Source of the DNA: Myxococcota bacterium
Lineage (GTDB): Bacteria; Myxococcota_A; Bradymonadia; UBA7976; UBA1532
Reading direction: 5' to 3'
Assembly: GCA_963169045.1 (NCBI GenBank)
Contig: CAUJDF010000044.1
Location: 731,694-795,693 of the forward strand
Length of the DNA stretch: 64,000 bases
The number at the start of each line of letters is the position of its first letter. Positions within the stretch are counted from its first letter, which is position 1. A model generated the notes under the pieces. The model did no database searches, was not told the origin of the DNA, and saw nothing but the letters and a program-made list of their open reading frames with translations. A program made the position numbers and the translations under genes. Positions 7,173-15,864 of the stretch are shown in pieces.

Positions 7173-9757
7173 GCGGCGCTCCTCTCGCCGTCCAGCAGCG
7201 AGCGCAGGAGGACGGCGACTTCGGCGGCGCGCGCGTCCGTGAGCTTCCCGCCGCGCGCGTCGGCGACGTAGAAGGTGTCGTGGGCGGCGTCCGCCTCGGT
7301 GGTGATGCGGGCGAGCACGATGCTCAGGCCGGCGTCGTTCAGGGCGCGTGTCACCTGGTACAGCAATCCGAGACGGTCGGCGGTCTGCACGTCGATCACG
7401 GTGTAGCCTCGCGACGCGCTCTGGTCGAGGTCGACCTTCGTCTCGACGGCGGGAGGCGAAGGCCAGGCGAACGTGCCGCCCGCGGCGCGTTGGCGATCGA
7501 GGAGCAGGTCCTCGACCGAGACGTCGCCCTCGAGCACGCGGACGAGGTCGTCACGAAAGCGCCCCCAGCGCGCTTCGGCGCCGGACGGCGCGCCACCGCC
7601 CGCTTCGCGTACGCGGAAGATGTCGAGCGCGCGGCCGTCGCTCGTGACGTGCACCTCCGCCCCGAGGATGTCGAAGCGGTTCGCCGCGAGCACGCCGGCG
7701 AGCCGTGAGAGCAGGCCAGGCCGGTCGGCGGCGACCAGGTGCAGGTGCGCGTAGCCACGGCGCGGGCGGGCGTCGACGAAGAACGCCACGGGCGGATCGC
7801 GCTCGAGGCGCTTGAGCAGCTCGAGGTGCCGCGCGACGTGGCGGGCGCGCGTGGCCTGGAAGTAGCGCGTCGGCAGGCTCGAGAAGAACGCGTCGGCCTC
7901 GCTGTTCACGTCGCCGACGCGCGGGTCGTCCCGCCGCGCGAGTTGCCGTGTGACGAGGCGCCGCAGGCGCGCCACGCGGCCGTCCGGATCCTCGTACAGG
8001 TCGAGGCCCCAGCGCAGCCGGTTGCGGGCGCGCGCATAGAGCTCCGCCAGCAGCGCCGCCTTCCAGTCGGTGTACGCCTGAGGGCCCGTCGTCGAGGCGT
8101 CGGCCCAGGTGAGCACGAACAGCTTCGCGAGGGCCTCTTCGGTGCCCACCTGCCGCGCGAACTGCTGGACGAGGTGCTCGTCGGACAGGTCTCGGCGCTG
8201 ACTCAAGTGGGCCATGACCAGGTGGTCGCGCACGAGCCACTCGGCCTCGTCGGCGTCCTCGTCGCCGAGACCCAGGCGCCGGGCGATGCCAGGGATGAGC
8301 GCCGCCCCCTTCAGCGCGTGGCCGCGTCCGAGCGCCTTGCCGGCGTCGTGCATGAGCAAGCCGAGGTACAACGGGAGCGGCCGCGTCACGACCTGCATCG
8401 CCTGCGTGAGCAGCGGCTCGGCCTCGGCCAGCTCGCCGCGGTGCAGGGCCTTCAACCGGCGAATCGCGAGCAGCGTGTGAATGTCGACCGTATGGACGTG
8501 GTACAGATCGTGGTGCGTGCGATGCGTCACGGCCCCGAACTCGGGGATCATCGCCGCGAGGACGCCGGTCTCGTGCATGTCGCCGAGCGCGTCGTGGGCG
8601 TCGTCGGGTGAGGCGAGCACGTCGAGGAAGGCGGAGACGACGTGCGGGTGCGTGCGCCACGCCTCGTCCGGCAGCTCGGCCAGGGTGGGCGCGACGGCCA
8701 GCGCGCGCTCGCGGGCGTCGCCGTGGACGGGGACCCCTTCGCGGCGCGCCACGGCGAACAAGCGCATCACCTCGGTCGGTTCGCGCTCGAAGAGGTGCGC
8801 ATCGTCGACGGTGAGCTGACCGTTGAAGAGTCGGAAGTGACGATCAACGCGGCGGACGTTCGCGCGGCGGCTGCGTCGGCCGAGATCGCGACACCGGTCG
8901 AGCACGAGCTTCGCGCGCTTCTTCACCTCGGACGCGTGCCCGTAATACTCGGCCATGAAGCGCTCGATCCCGGACCGGTCCTGGCCGAAGCCGAGGTCCG
9001 CGGCGACGCTGGCCTGGTGCTCGAACGTGAGGCGGTCGCCCTTGTGGCCGGCGGCGAGCTGGAGCGCGTTGCGGACGCGCAGCAGGAACGCCCGGGCGCG
9101 GAGCAGCGCGCGCGCCTCCTCCGGCGAGCTCACGCCGCGGCGCAACAGGTCCGCCCAGCCCTCGACGCGAAAGCGCACCATCGCCGCCCACAGCGCGGTC
9201 GTCAGGTCGCGCAGGCCCCCGGGGCTCTGCTTCACGTTCGGCTCGAGCAGGTACACGCTGCCGCCGTAGCGCTCGTGTCGGACGCCCATGCCCTCGTCGA
9301 GCTTCGCGAGGAGCGCGTCGCCGCGGCTGCCCGCGAAGTGGTGCCACAGCGCGGCGCGCAGCGCGTGCACGGGCTCCGCAGGGCCGGCGACGGCGCGCGC
9401 CGTGAGCAACGCGGTGGCGGTGGCGACGTCCTCGTCGGCGAGCGCGACGCAGGCGTCCACGTCCCGCGTCGCGAAGCCCACCTGGAACCGGCGGTCCCAC
9501 AGGCCGTGCAACACCGCGTCGACAATTGGTTTTTCCGATTCGTCCGCGCCGAGGAACAGGACGTCGACGTCGCTCGTCGGCGCCATCTCCTCGCGCCCGT
9601 AACCGCCGACCGCGGCGACGGTGACGGGCGCACCGGCGTGCAGCCCGATGATGACGTCGTCGACCAGTCGCGCGTACTCGCGACAGATCTCGGGGCCGCC
9701 GGCGCCCTCGCGATGACGGGCGGCGATGGCGGCACGGCGCTCGGCAGGCGCGCTCAC
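7169..9757 (-). CDS. glnD: Bifunctional [protein-PII] uridylyltransferase/uridylyl-removing enzyme
   Basis: Nitrogen sensor that uridylylates and deuridylylates PII proteins in response to glutamine. The 862 residues comprise the nucleotidyltransferase domain (VGGYGREEMAPTSDVDVLFL near residue 40), the GlnD linker, an HD domain (YHVHTVDIHTLLAIRRL and LLMHDAGKALGRGH), and two C-terminal ACT domains (VAADRPGLLSRLAGVLA and VQTADRLGLLYQVTRALNDAG). The frame stays open through mutS, but the GTG at 9757 overlapping the mutS TGA (GTGA) gives the usual family length. It is coupled to mutS upstream and xerD downstream, an unusual neighbourhood for a nitrogen sensor. Confidence 0.94.
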   Translation of the reverse strand: MSAPAERRAAIAARHREGAGGPEICREYARLVDDVIIGLHAGAPVTVAAVGGYGREEMAPTSDVDVLFLGADESEKPIVDAVLHGLWDRRFQVGFATRDVDACVALADEDVATATALLTARAVAGPAEPVHALRAALWHHFAGSRGDALLAKLDEGMGVRHERYGGSVYLLEPNVKQSPGGLRDLTTALWAAMVRFRVEGWADLLRRGVSSPEEARALLRARAFLLRVRNALQLAAGHKGDRLTFEHQASVAADLGFGQDRSGIERFMAEYYGHASEVKKRAKLVLDRCRDLGRRSRRANVRRVDRHFRLFNGQLTVDDAHLFEREPTEVMRLFAVARREGVPVHGDARERALAVAPTLAELPDEAWRTHPHVVSAFLDVLASPDDAHDALGDMHETGVLAAMIPEFGAVTHRTHHDLYHVHTVDIHTLLAIRRLKALHRGELAEAEPLLTQAMQVVTRPLPLYLGLLMHDAGKALGRGHALKGAALIPGIARRLGLGDEDADEAEWLVRDHLVMAHLSQRRDLSDEHLVQQFARQVGTEEALAKLFVLTWADASTTGPQAYTDWKAALLAELYARARNRLRWGLDLYEDPDGRVARLRRLVTRQLARRDDPRVGDVNSEADAFFSSLPTRYFQATRARHVARHLELLKRLERDPPVAFFVDARPRRGYAHLHLVAADRPGLLSRLAGVLAANRFDILGAEVHVTSDGRALDIFRVREAGGGAPSGAEARWGRFRDDLVRVLEGDVSVEDLLLDRQRAAGGTFAWPSPPAVETKVDLDQSASRGYTVIDVQTADRLGLLYQVTRALNDAGLSIVLARITTEADAAHDTFYVADARGGKLTDARAAEVAVLLRSLLDGERSAA

Positions 9758-12441
9758 CTCAGACGGCCGCGCAGCGCGTGCAGGAAGTTGAGCGCCTGCA
9801 GCGGCGTCATGTTCTCGACGTCGGCGGCGCGCAGCTCGCGCTCCACCTCGCTCGGTCCGGCGGGCAGGGGCGGCGGCGCGAACAGGCTCAGCTGGAGGTT
9901 GTGCTCCGGCAGCCGCACCTTCTTCCCTCGGGCGAGGCGGGGCCGGCCGACCTCGTCGTGCTCCGCGCCCTGGAGGTTGTCGAGCACCTCCTTGGCGCGC
10001 TCGATGACGCCGCGCGGCAGGCCGGCGAGGCGCGCCACCTGGATGCCGTAGGAGCGATTCGCGCCGCCGGCCACGAGCTGGCGCAGGAAGATCACCTCGT
10101 CCTGCCACTCCTTCACGGCCACCGTGTAGTTGCAGACGCGCGGCTTGATCTCCGCGAGATCCGTCAGCTCGTGATAGTGCGTCGCGAACAGCGTGCGCGC
10201 GCCCGTCGCGTCGTGGATGTGCTCGGCGACGGCCCAGGCGATGCTCAAGCCGTCGAAGGTGCTCGTCCCGCGGCCGATCTCGTCGAGGATGAGCAGGCTT
10301 CGCTTCGTCGCCTCCCGCAGGATGACCGACGTCTCGTGCATCTCGACCATGAAGGTCGAGCGGCCGGCGGCCAGGTCGTCCGCGGCGCCGACGCGCGTGA
10401 AGATGCGGTCGACGACCCCGATGCGCGCGGCCTTCGCCGGTACGAAGGAGCCCATCTGCGCCATCAGCGTGATGAGCGCGATCTGGCGCATGATCGTCGA
10501 CTTCCCGGCCATGTTGGGGCCGGTCAGGATGATCAGGCTCTGGGCCTCGCGGTCGAGCCGCAGCGAGTTGGGCACGAACTGCTCGCGACCGACGGCCTGC
10601 TCGACCACGGGATGGCGGCCCTCGTCGATGTCGATGACGTCGCCGTCGTCGACGACGGGACGGCAGTAGTCGTGCTGGTGCGCGACGTCGGCCAGCGCGG
10701 CGAGGGCGTCGAGGTCGGCGATGGCCGCGGCGACCTCGCCGATGCGGCCGGCGGATGTCGCGACCTCCTCGCGCACGGCGGCGAACAGCTCCGCCTCGAG
10801 CGAGAGCCGGCGCGACTCGGCGTTGAGGACCTTCTCCTCGAACTCCTTGAGCTCGGGCGTGTAGTACCGCTCGGCGTTCGCCAGCGTCTGCTTGCGGATG
10901 TAGTCGTTCGGGACGGCGTGCAGGTTCGCCCGCGAGATCTCGATGTAGTAGCCGAAGACCTTGTTGAAGCGGACCTTCAGCGAGGCGATGCCCGAGCGCT
11001 CCCGCTCGCGGGTCTCGAGCCGGAGGATCCAGTCCTTCCCGTTGGTCTCGAGATCGACGAGCTCGTCGAGCTCCCGATGGAAGCCAGGGCGAATCACGCC
11101 GCCGTCTCGGACCTGCGACGGCGGGTCGTCGATGATCGAGGCGGCGACGACGGCGACGACGTCCTCGAGCGCGTCGACGCGGCCGCGCAAGCTGGCGAGC
11201 GCGGACACATCGCCGAGCAGGTCGAGGAGCTCGGGGACGCGCTCGAGCGTCACGCGCAGCGCCCACAGGTCGCGCGGGCCGGCGGCGCCGGCGGCGATCC
11301 GCCCGTTGAGGCGCTCGAGGTCGTACATCCCGCCGAGCGCGGCGCGCAGGCGCTCGCGGCGACCCGCGTCGTCGCGCAGCGCCTCCACGGCGTCGAGGCG
11401 CGCATCGATGGCGGCGGGATCGACCAGCGGCCACGCGAGCCAGTGCCTCATGCGGCGCCCGCCCATCGCGGTGCACGCGCGGTCGAGCACGCCGAGGAGC
11501 GCGCCGCGCTTGCGGCCCTCCATCAGCGTCTTGAAGAGCTCGAGGTTGGTCTTCGCCGTCTCGTCGAGGATCAGCGTCTCGTGGACGCGGTAGGGCGTGA
11601 GCAGCCGAGTGTGCTCCGGCAATTTCCGTTGTGTGTCGGCTACATAGGCGGCGACCGCGCCCGCGGCGCGCAGCACGGCCGTCGGCGCCCCGAAGCCGAA
11701 GCCGTCGATGGCGCTCGCCGCCGGCTCACCGTCGGGGCCGACGAGGCGCGACAGCGACTTGCGGGCGCGCTCCGGCTCGAAGAAGCCGGCGCCGGGCCGC
11801 GACAACGCCACGCCCTGCAGCCGTTGCCCCGCCGCGCCGACGACGACCTCGCCGTCCGGCGGCAACACGACCTCGCGCGGCTCGAGGCGCGACAGCTCGG
11901 CGCGCAACGCGCTGGCGCCCGTCACCTCGGTGGCGCGGAACTCCCCCGTGGAGACGTCGAGCGCGGCCAGCGCGAACCGCCCGTCCTCGTCACCGAGCGG
12001 CACGACGCACACGAGGAAGTTGTTGGCGCGCGCGTCGAGCCCCTCGGCGTCGAGCACCACCCCCGGCGTCACGACGCGCGTGATGCCGCGGTCGACGATG
12101 CCGCGGGCCATCGACGGGTCCTCGAGCTGGTCGCAGACCGCGACCTTCAGCCCGGCGGCCAGCGCCCGCGCGAGATAGGCGGGCAGCTGGTGGTGCGGGA
12201 AGCCCGACATCGGCGCCGGGACGGTGGACTCCTTGTCGCGCGAGGTGACGGTGAGATCGAGGTACCGGCCCCCGATCTCCGCGTCTTCATAGAACATTTC
12301 GTAGAAGTCGCCCATGCGGAAGAAGAGCAGCGCGTCGGGGTAGCGCGACTTGGCCTCGACGTACTGGCGCATCATCGGCGTGAGCTTCACGCCGGCGGGG
12401 ATGCCGTGCCGCGCCTCCGCGGTGACTTCGACTCGGGACAT
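9754..12441 (-). CDS. mutS: DNA mismatch repair protein MutS
   Basis: Recognises base mismatches and small loops and recruits MutL. The 895-residue protein begins MSRVEVTAEARHGIPAGVKLTPMM; the mismatch-reading Phe-x-Glu lies in FFRMGDFYEMFYED. Walker A is TGPNMAGKSTIMRQ, the Walker B region reads LLILDEIGRGTSTFDG, and the signature FATHYHEL follows. The C-terminus reads LRAADVENMTPLQALNFLHAL. The long upstream extension of the frame is shadow; the ATG at 12441 has GAGG upstream. It is followed by glnD with a 4-nt overlap. Confidence 0.97.
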   Translation of the reverse strand: MSRVEVTAEARHGIPAGVKLTPMMRQYVEAKSRYPDALLFFRMGDFYEMFYEDAEIGGRYLDLTVTSRDKESTVPAPMSGFPHHQLPAYLARALAAGLKVAVCDQLEDPSMARGIVDRGITRVVTPGVVLDAEGLDARANNFLVCVVPLGDEDGRFALAALDVSTGEFRATEVTGASALRAELSRLEPREVVLPPDGEVVVGAAGQRLQGVALSRPGAGFFEPERARKSLSRLVGPDGEPAASAIDGFGFGAPTAVLRAAGAVAAYVADTQRKLPEHTRLLTPYRVHETLILDETAKTNLELFKTLMEGRKRGALLGVLDRACTAMGGRRMRHWLAWPLVDPAAIDARLDAVEALRDDAGRRERLRAALGGMYDLERLNGRIAAGAAGPRDLWALRVTLERVPELLDLLGDVSALASLRGRVDALEDVVAVVAASIIDDPPSQVRDGGVIRPGFHRELDELVDLETNGKDWILRLETRERERSGIASLKVRFNKVFGYYIEISRANLHAVPNDYIRKQTLANAERYYTPELKEFEEKVLNAESRRLSLEAELFAAVREEVATSAGRIGEVAAAIADLDALAALADVAHQHDYCRPVVDDGDVIDIDEGRHPVVEQAVGREQFVPNSLRLDREAQSLIILTGPNMAGKSTIMRQIALITLMAQMGSFVPAKAARIGVVDRIFTRVGAADDLAAGRSTFMVEMHETSVILREATKRSLLILDEIGRGTSTFDGLSIAWAVAEHIHDATGARTLFATHYHELTDLAEIKPRVCNYTVAVKEWQDEVIFLRQLVAGGANRSYGIQVARLAGLPRGVIERAKEVLDNLQGAEHDEVGRPRLARGKKVRLPEHNLQLSLFAPPPLPAGPSEVERELRAADVENMTPLQALNFLHALRGRLR

Positions 12442-12515
12442 GGTCCTCTTCGGGGGCTGAATCGGAGCGCGGCGGCATTCAACCGCGTGCCGGGCGCGGG
12501 CGCAACCGGCGCGGC

Positions 12516-12764
12516 TCAGGCGCGGATGTCGACGTGGCGCCCGAGGGCGGGGGGCTCGACGAGGCGATCGCGGCCCCGCCGGTCGTAGAGGCGGAGCGGC
12601 GCGCGCCGGCCCGGGGCGCGGTGCGGGGGCGCGTCGCCGCGCTCGGGCAGGAGCACGCCGCCGACCGCGCGGACCTCGACCGAAGGCCGGCCGCCGATCA
12701 CGCCCGAGACCGCGTCGACCAGGCGGTCGAGGCCCGAGGCGGGGCGGGCGGCGACGGCGCGCAC
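12516..12764 (-). CDS. Small hypothetical protein between dnaJ-like gene and mutS
   Basis: 82 residues, rich in Arg, Val and Pro, from a GTG that directly abuts the TGA of the dnaJ-like gene. No domain recognised. The C-terminal half (VEVRAVGGVLLPERGD, PLRLYDRRGRDRLVEPPALG) looks like a folded, non-random sequence, and the abutting start suggests translation coupled to the upstream gene. In so GC-rich a genome a chance open frame cannot be excluded. Confidence 0.45.
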   Translation of the reverse strand: MRAVAARPASGLDRLVDAVSGVIGGRPSVEVRAVGGVLLPERGDAPPHRAPGRRAPLRLYDRRGRDRLVEPPALGRHVDIRA

Positions 12765-13964
12765 TCAGTCCACCGCGATCCGGAGGAAGACGTCGCCGCG
12801 CTCGCCGCCGCCCCAGCGGGGCAGGCCGAGGCCGCGCAGGCGCAGTCGCGTCCCGGGGCGCGTGCCGGGCGGCACGCTGACGGGCACCGCGCCCTGCGGG
12901 AGCTGGACGTGGAGCGTCCCACCGCGCTGCACGACCGCCGGCGCGACGTCGAGGATGCCGTGCAGGTCGGCGCCCTCGCGGCGGAAGCCGGGCATCGCCG
13001 CCGGCTCGAGCACGAGGAACAGGTCCCCGTCGGGCTGGCCGGCGAGCCCGGCCGTCCCCTTGCCGGCGAGGCGCAGGCGGGCGCCGGCGTACGCTCCCGG
13101 CGGGACCACCACACGCACCTGCTCTCGCATCTTCATACGGCCCGCGCCTCCGCACACGCAGTCCGGATCGCCGCCGCGCGGGCAGCCCGGGCAGGCGGAC
13201 AGGCGCGTGATGGCGAGGTGCCGCTCGCTGCCGCGCGCGACCGTCTCGACGTCGACGGGGAGGCGCAGCGTGACGTCCTCGCCGGCGAGGCGGACGGCGG
13301 GGAGCGCGAAGGCGCGCAGGCGGCGGAACAGATCGCGGGCCTTGCCGAGCGCGGGTGCGCGGTCCGCGCGGGGCGCCGCGGGCTCGGGCGCCGCCGCCGC
13401 GGGCTCGGGCGCCGCCGTCTCGCGCTCGGGGGCGGCGCCGGCCTGGGGCTCGGCCGGCGGCTCGGCGTGGGCGGCGGGCTCCGGCGCGACCTGGGGCTCG
13501 GCCGTCTCTTCTTCGGCGTATCGCCGGGGGCGCGGCGGCACGTCGGTCGCGCGCGGGGTCGCGCTCCCGTAGCCGGCGGCACGCGCACGCCAGGCCGCCT
13601 CGTCGTGGCCACGGCCCGCCCGCCGCGTCGCCGGGCGCGCGCGCCAGCCCGGACGGCCGCTGCCCTCGCCGTGCGGCTCGCCGGCCGTGCGCGCCCGCCA
13701 CGCCGACCAGGACTGTGCGTCGTCAGCCGGGCGCCAGCGCGTCGCGCGCGGGGCCTCGCGCGTCGCCTCCGGCGCGCCGCGGCGCGCGATCAGCACGTTG
13801 TACGCCGCCGTGATCTCCTTGAACCGCTCGGACGCCGGGCCGCCGCCGGCCACGTCGGGGTGGAACCGGCGGGCGAGCCGACGGTAGGCGCGCCGGACGT
13901 CGTCGACGGGCGCGTCGTCGGGCAGGCCGAGGAGGCGATAGCAAGCGGCGGGGTTCGGAGCCAT
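12765..13964 (-). CDS. DnaJ/CbpA-like co-chaperone
   Basis: J-domain protein expected to stimulate an Hsp70 ATPase. Of its 399 residues, about 5-70 form the J domain (CYRLLGLPDDAPVDDVRRAYRRLARRFHPD, with the HPD motif). A long Ala/Pro/Glu-rich linker covers about 80-215. The C-terminal part carries one CxxC-x-CxCxG remnant of the DnaJ zinc finger (CPGCPRGGDPDCVCGGAG) and two beta-barrel substrate-binding repeats (VVVPPGAYAGARLRLAGKG and LPRWGGGERGDVFLRI). The zinc finger is reduced compared with true DnaJ. The ATG at 13964 was chosen; upstream extension would run across a sigma-54-type promoter. It is the first gene of the mutS-glnD-xerD-scpA operon. Confidence 0.82.
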   Translation of the reverse strand: MAPNPAACYRLLGLPDDAPVDDVRRAYRRLARRFHPDVAGGGPASERFKEITAAYNVLIARRGAPEATREAPRATRWRPADDAQSWSAWRARTAGEPHGEGSGRPGWRARPATRRAGRGHDEAAWRARAAGYGSATPRATDVPPRPRRYAEEETAEPQVAPEPAAHAEPPAEPQAGAAPERETAAPEPAAAAPEPAAPRADRAPALGKARDLFRRLRAFALPAVRLAGEDVTLRLPVDVETVARGSERHLAITRLSACPGCPRGGDPDCVCGGAGRMKMREQVRVVVPPGAYAGARLRLAGKGTAGLAGQPDGDLFLVLEPAAMPGFRREGADLHGILDVAPAVVQRGGTLHVQLPQGAVPVSVPPGTRPGTRLRLRGLGLPRWGGGERGDVFLRIAVD

Positions 13965-14012
13965 GCGCGCGTCCACTCCGAGGCGTGGGTCTCCGCCTCG
14001 GCGGACAGCCTT

Positions 14013-14028
14013 AGCGAGGTTCGTGCCA
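14013..14028 (-). promoter_or_regulatory. Candidate sigma-54 promoter of the dnaJ-like operon
   Basis: On the minus strand TGGCACG (14028-14022), four bases AACC, then TCGCT (14017-14013). The -24 element matches the sigma-54 consensus 7 of 7, the -12 element TTGCW 4 of 5, and the diagnostic GG-N10-GC spacing is exact. Transcription would start near 14002, 38 nt before the ATG at 13964. Confidence 0.65.
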
Positions 14029-14058
14029 CGCGCAACGGGACGCCCGGGCGGCGTCCAG

Positions 14059-14076
14059 TGCGCACGCTGTTGCACA
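14059..14076. promoter_or_regulatory. Enhancer-like inverted repeat, copy 1
   Basis: TGCGCAC-GCTG-TTGCACA. Same architecture as copies at 14142 and 14175 (consensus TGYGCAM-N4-YTGCRCA). Its centre is about 65 bp upstream of the predicted sigma-54 start site. Confidence 0.55.
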
Positions 14077-14136
14077 GCAGACCGGGCGACCGTGCGACAT
14101 CATCGCGTACAACCCATCAAGACAACTACGCTTTCT

Positions 14137-14164
14137 GGCGCTGCGCAAGGAGTTGCGCAGCGCC
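14137..14164. promoter_or_regulatory. Enhancer-like inverted repeat, copy 2 (perfect)
   Basis: Twelve-base arms GGCGCTGCGCAA and TTGCGCAGCGCC around the loop GGAG. The core TGCGCAA-N4-TTGCGCA occupies 14142-14159, centred about 148 bp upstream of the predicted start site and 83 bp (about eight helical turns) from copy 1. It could also fold as an RNA hairpin, but there is no T-tract. Confidence 0.6.
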
Positions 14165-14174
14165 CCCCGGCGGG

Positions 14175-14192
14175 TGTGCAACGAGCTGCGCA
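14175..14192. promoter_or_regulatory. Enhancer-like inverted repeat, copy 3
   Basis: TGTGCAA-CGAG-CTGCGCA, one mismatch per arm compared with copy 2. Its centre is 33 bp (about three helical turns) from copy 2. Confidence 0.55.
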
Positions 14193-14238
14193 GCAATGAT
14201 AGGAATGTGGCCTTTGTCGTCGGGTGGGTCGAGATGCC

Positions 14239-15864
14239 TCACTCCGTCGCGTCGAAGCGCTTCAGTTTGTAGAGCAGGGCGCGGCGAGACAGACCGAGGG
14301 CGCGGGCCGCGTGCGTGCGGTTGCCGCCGGCGTCGGCGAGCGCGCGCTCGATCAGTCGCTGCTCGGCGACGCGCGTCACCTCGCCGAGCAGCTCGTGGAA
14401 ATCTTCCACGCCCGCGGGCAGGTCGACACGCACCCCCGCAGGGCCGGCGCGGCCGAGCCCCAGATCCTCGGGCTCGATCTCGGCGCCGTCCGCGACGAGG
14501 ACGGCCTGTTCGAGCGCGTGCTCGAGCTCGCGGACGTTGCCCGGCCAGGCGTGGGTGAGCAGCGCCTGCGCCGCCGCGCGGCTCAAGGGCCGGTCCGGCC
14601 GGCCGTGCCGGGCGGAGAAGCGCACGCGGAAGTGCTCGGCCAGCGGCAGGACGTCCTCGGTGCGCTCGCGCAGCGGCGGGAGCGGCACCGTCACGACCTT
14701 GAGGCGGTAGTACAGGTCCTGGCGGAAGCGCCCCGCGGCGATCTCCCGCTCGAGGTCGCGGTGGGTGGCGGCCACGAGGCGCACGTCCACGTCGATCGGC
14801 TTGCGGCCGCCCACGCGCGTGACCTGGCGCTCCTGCAGAACGCGCAGCAGACGCACCTGCACGCTCGGCGGCATGTCGCCAACCTCGTCGAGGAACAGCG
14901 TCCCGCCCGAAGCGCGCTCGAAGGTGCCCGGCCGCGCGTCGACCCCGGTCGCCACGCCGCGCTCGATGCCGAACAGCTCGGCCTCGAGCAGCGACTCGGG
15001 CAGCGCGGCGCAGTTGATGGCGACGAACGGCCCCTCGCGGCGCCGGCTGCCGTGGTGGATGGTGCGCGCGACGAGCTCCTTTCCGGTGCCGCTCTCGCCG
15101 TGGACGAGCACGTTCGCCGTCGTGTCCGCGACCTTGTCGACCAGCTCGAGCACGGCGCGGAAGGCGCGGCTCGTCCCGATCGGGCCGCCGGGGCCGGCCA
15201 GCGCGCGGCGCAGCGTTCGGTTCTCGTCGGCGAGCGCCTCCCGGCTGCGGCTCAACGCGTCGAAGAGGCGGGCGTTGTCGAGCGCGAGCGCGACCGAGTT
15301 CGCGACGATGGCGAGGATGCGCTCGTGGCGGTCCTCGAAGGCGCCCTCGCGCGAGTCCGACAGGTTGATCACGCCGACCACGCGGCCACGCACGGTGAGC
15401 GGCAGGCACAGCAGGCTGACCGGGTCCACCTCGCGCCGGACGAACCGCGCGTCGGTCGCGGCGTCGTCGAGGCGGACCGCGGCGCCGGTGCGCGCGACGA
15501 CGCCGGCGATGCCCTCCCCCAGACGGAAGCGGGTCGCGCCCGCGGCGACCTCGAACGTCTCCGCGGCGTCGGCGAAGGCGTGCCGCGCCGCGGCGAGCAC
15601 CAGCGCCTCGCCCCTGCCGTCGAGCAGCATGACCGAGCACGCCTCGGGACCGAACGCCTCGAGGACGAGATCGACGGTGCGACCGCAGACGGTCCGCAGG
15701 TCAAGGCTCTCGCCGAGCGCATCGCCCACCTGCCGCACCAGCGACAGCGCCTCGACCTTCTCGTCGAAGCCGTCGGACAGCTCGGCCAGCGAGCGCGCGT
15801 ACTGGTCGCGCTCCCGCCGGACCTGTTCCAGCTCCCGTCCCAGCCGTTCGATTTCGTCCGACAT
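14239..15864 (-). CDS. GAF-AAA+-Fis family transcriptional activator lacking GAFTGA
   Basis: 541-residue regulator of the NtrC/NifA type. A short coiled N-terminus is followed by a GAF sensor (about 40-195), an AAA+ domain with Walker A GESGTGKE and Walker B GGTLFLDEVGD, and a C-terminal Fis-type helix-turn-helix (DAGGNRTHAARALGLSRRALLYKLKR). The loop that should read GAFTGA, which in this family contacts sigma-54, reads GVATGV (residues 303-308, nt 14941-14958), in ELFGIERGVATGVDARPG. The ATG at 15864 overlaps the HDOD stop (ATGA). Its gene ends just upstream of the enhancer repeats and sigma-54-type promoter of the dnaJ-like operon, so it is a candidate regulator of it. Confidence 0.85.
   Translation of the reverse strand: MSDEIERLGRELEQVRRERDQYARSLAELSDGFDEKVEALSLVRQVGDALGESLDLRTVCGRTVDLVLEAFGPEACSVMLLDGRGEALVLAAARHAFADAAETFEVAAGATRFRLGEGIAGVVARTGAAVRLDDAATDARFVRREVDPVSLLCLPLTVRGRVVGVINLSDSREGAFEDRHERILAIVANSVALALDNARLFDALSRSREALADENRTLRRALAGPGGPIGTSRAFRAVLELVDKVADTTANVLVHGESGTGKELVARTIHHGSRRREGPFVAINCAALPESLLEAELFGIERGVATGVDARPGTFERASGGTLFLDEVGDMPPSVQVRLLRVLQERQVTRVGGRKPIDVDVRLVAATHRDLEREIAAGRFRQDLYYRLKVVTVPLPPLRERTEDVLPLAEHFRVRFSARHGRPDRPLSRAAAQALLTHAWPGNVRELEHALEQAVLVADGAEIEPEDLGLGRAGPAGVRVDLPAGVEDFHELLGEVTRVAEQRLIERALADAGGNRTHAARALGLSRRALLYKLKRFDATE

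Noticed and set aside
9778..12588. 936-codon plus-strand frame opposite mutS
   Set aside because: Antisense shadow; mutS is clearly on the minus strand with complete motifs.
14137..14164. Perfect GC-rich inverted repeat as a terminator of the activator gene
   Set aside because: No T-tract, and two further imperfect copies of its core with helical spacing near a sigma-54-type promoter fit a DNA-binding site better. RNA function is not excluded.
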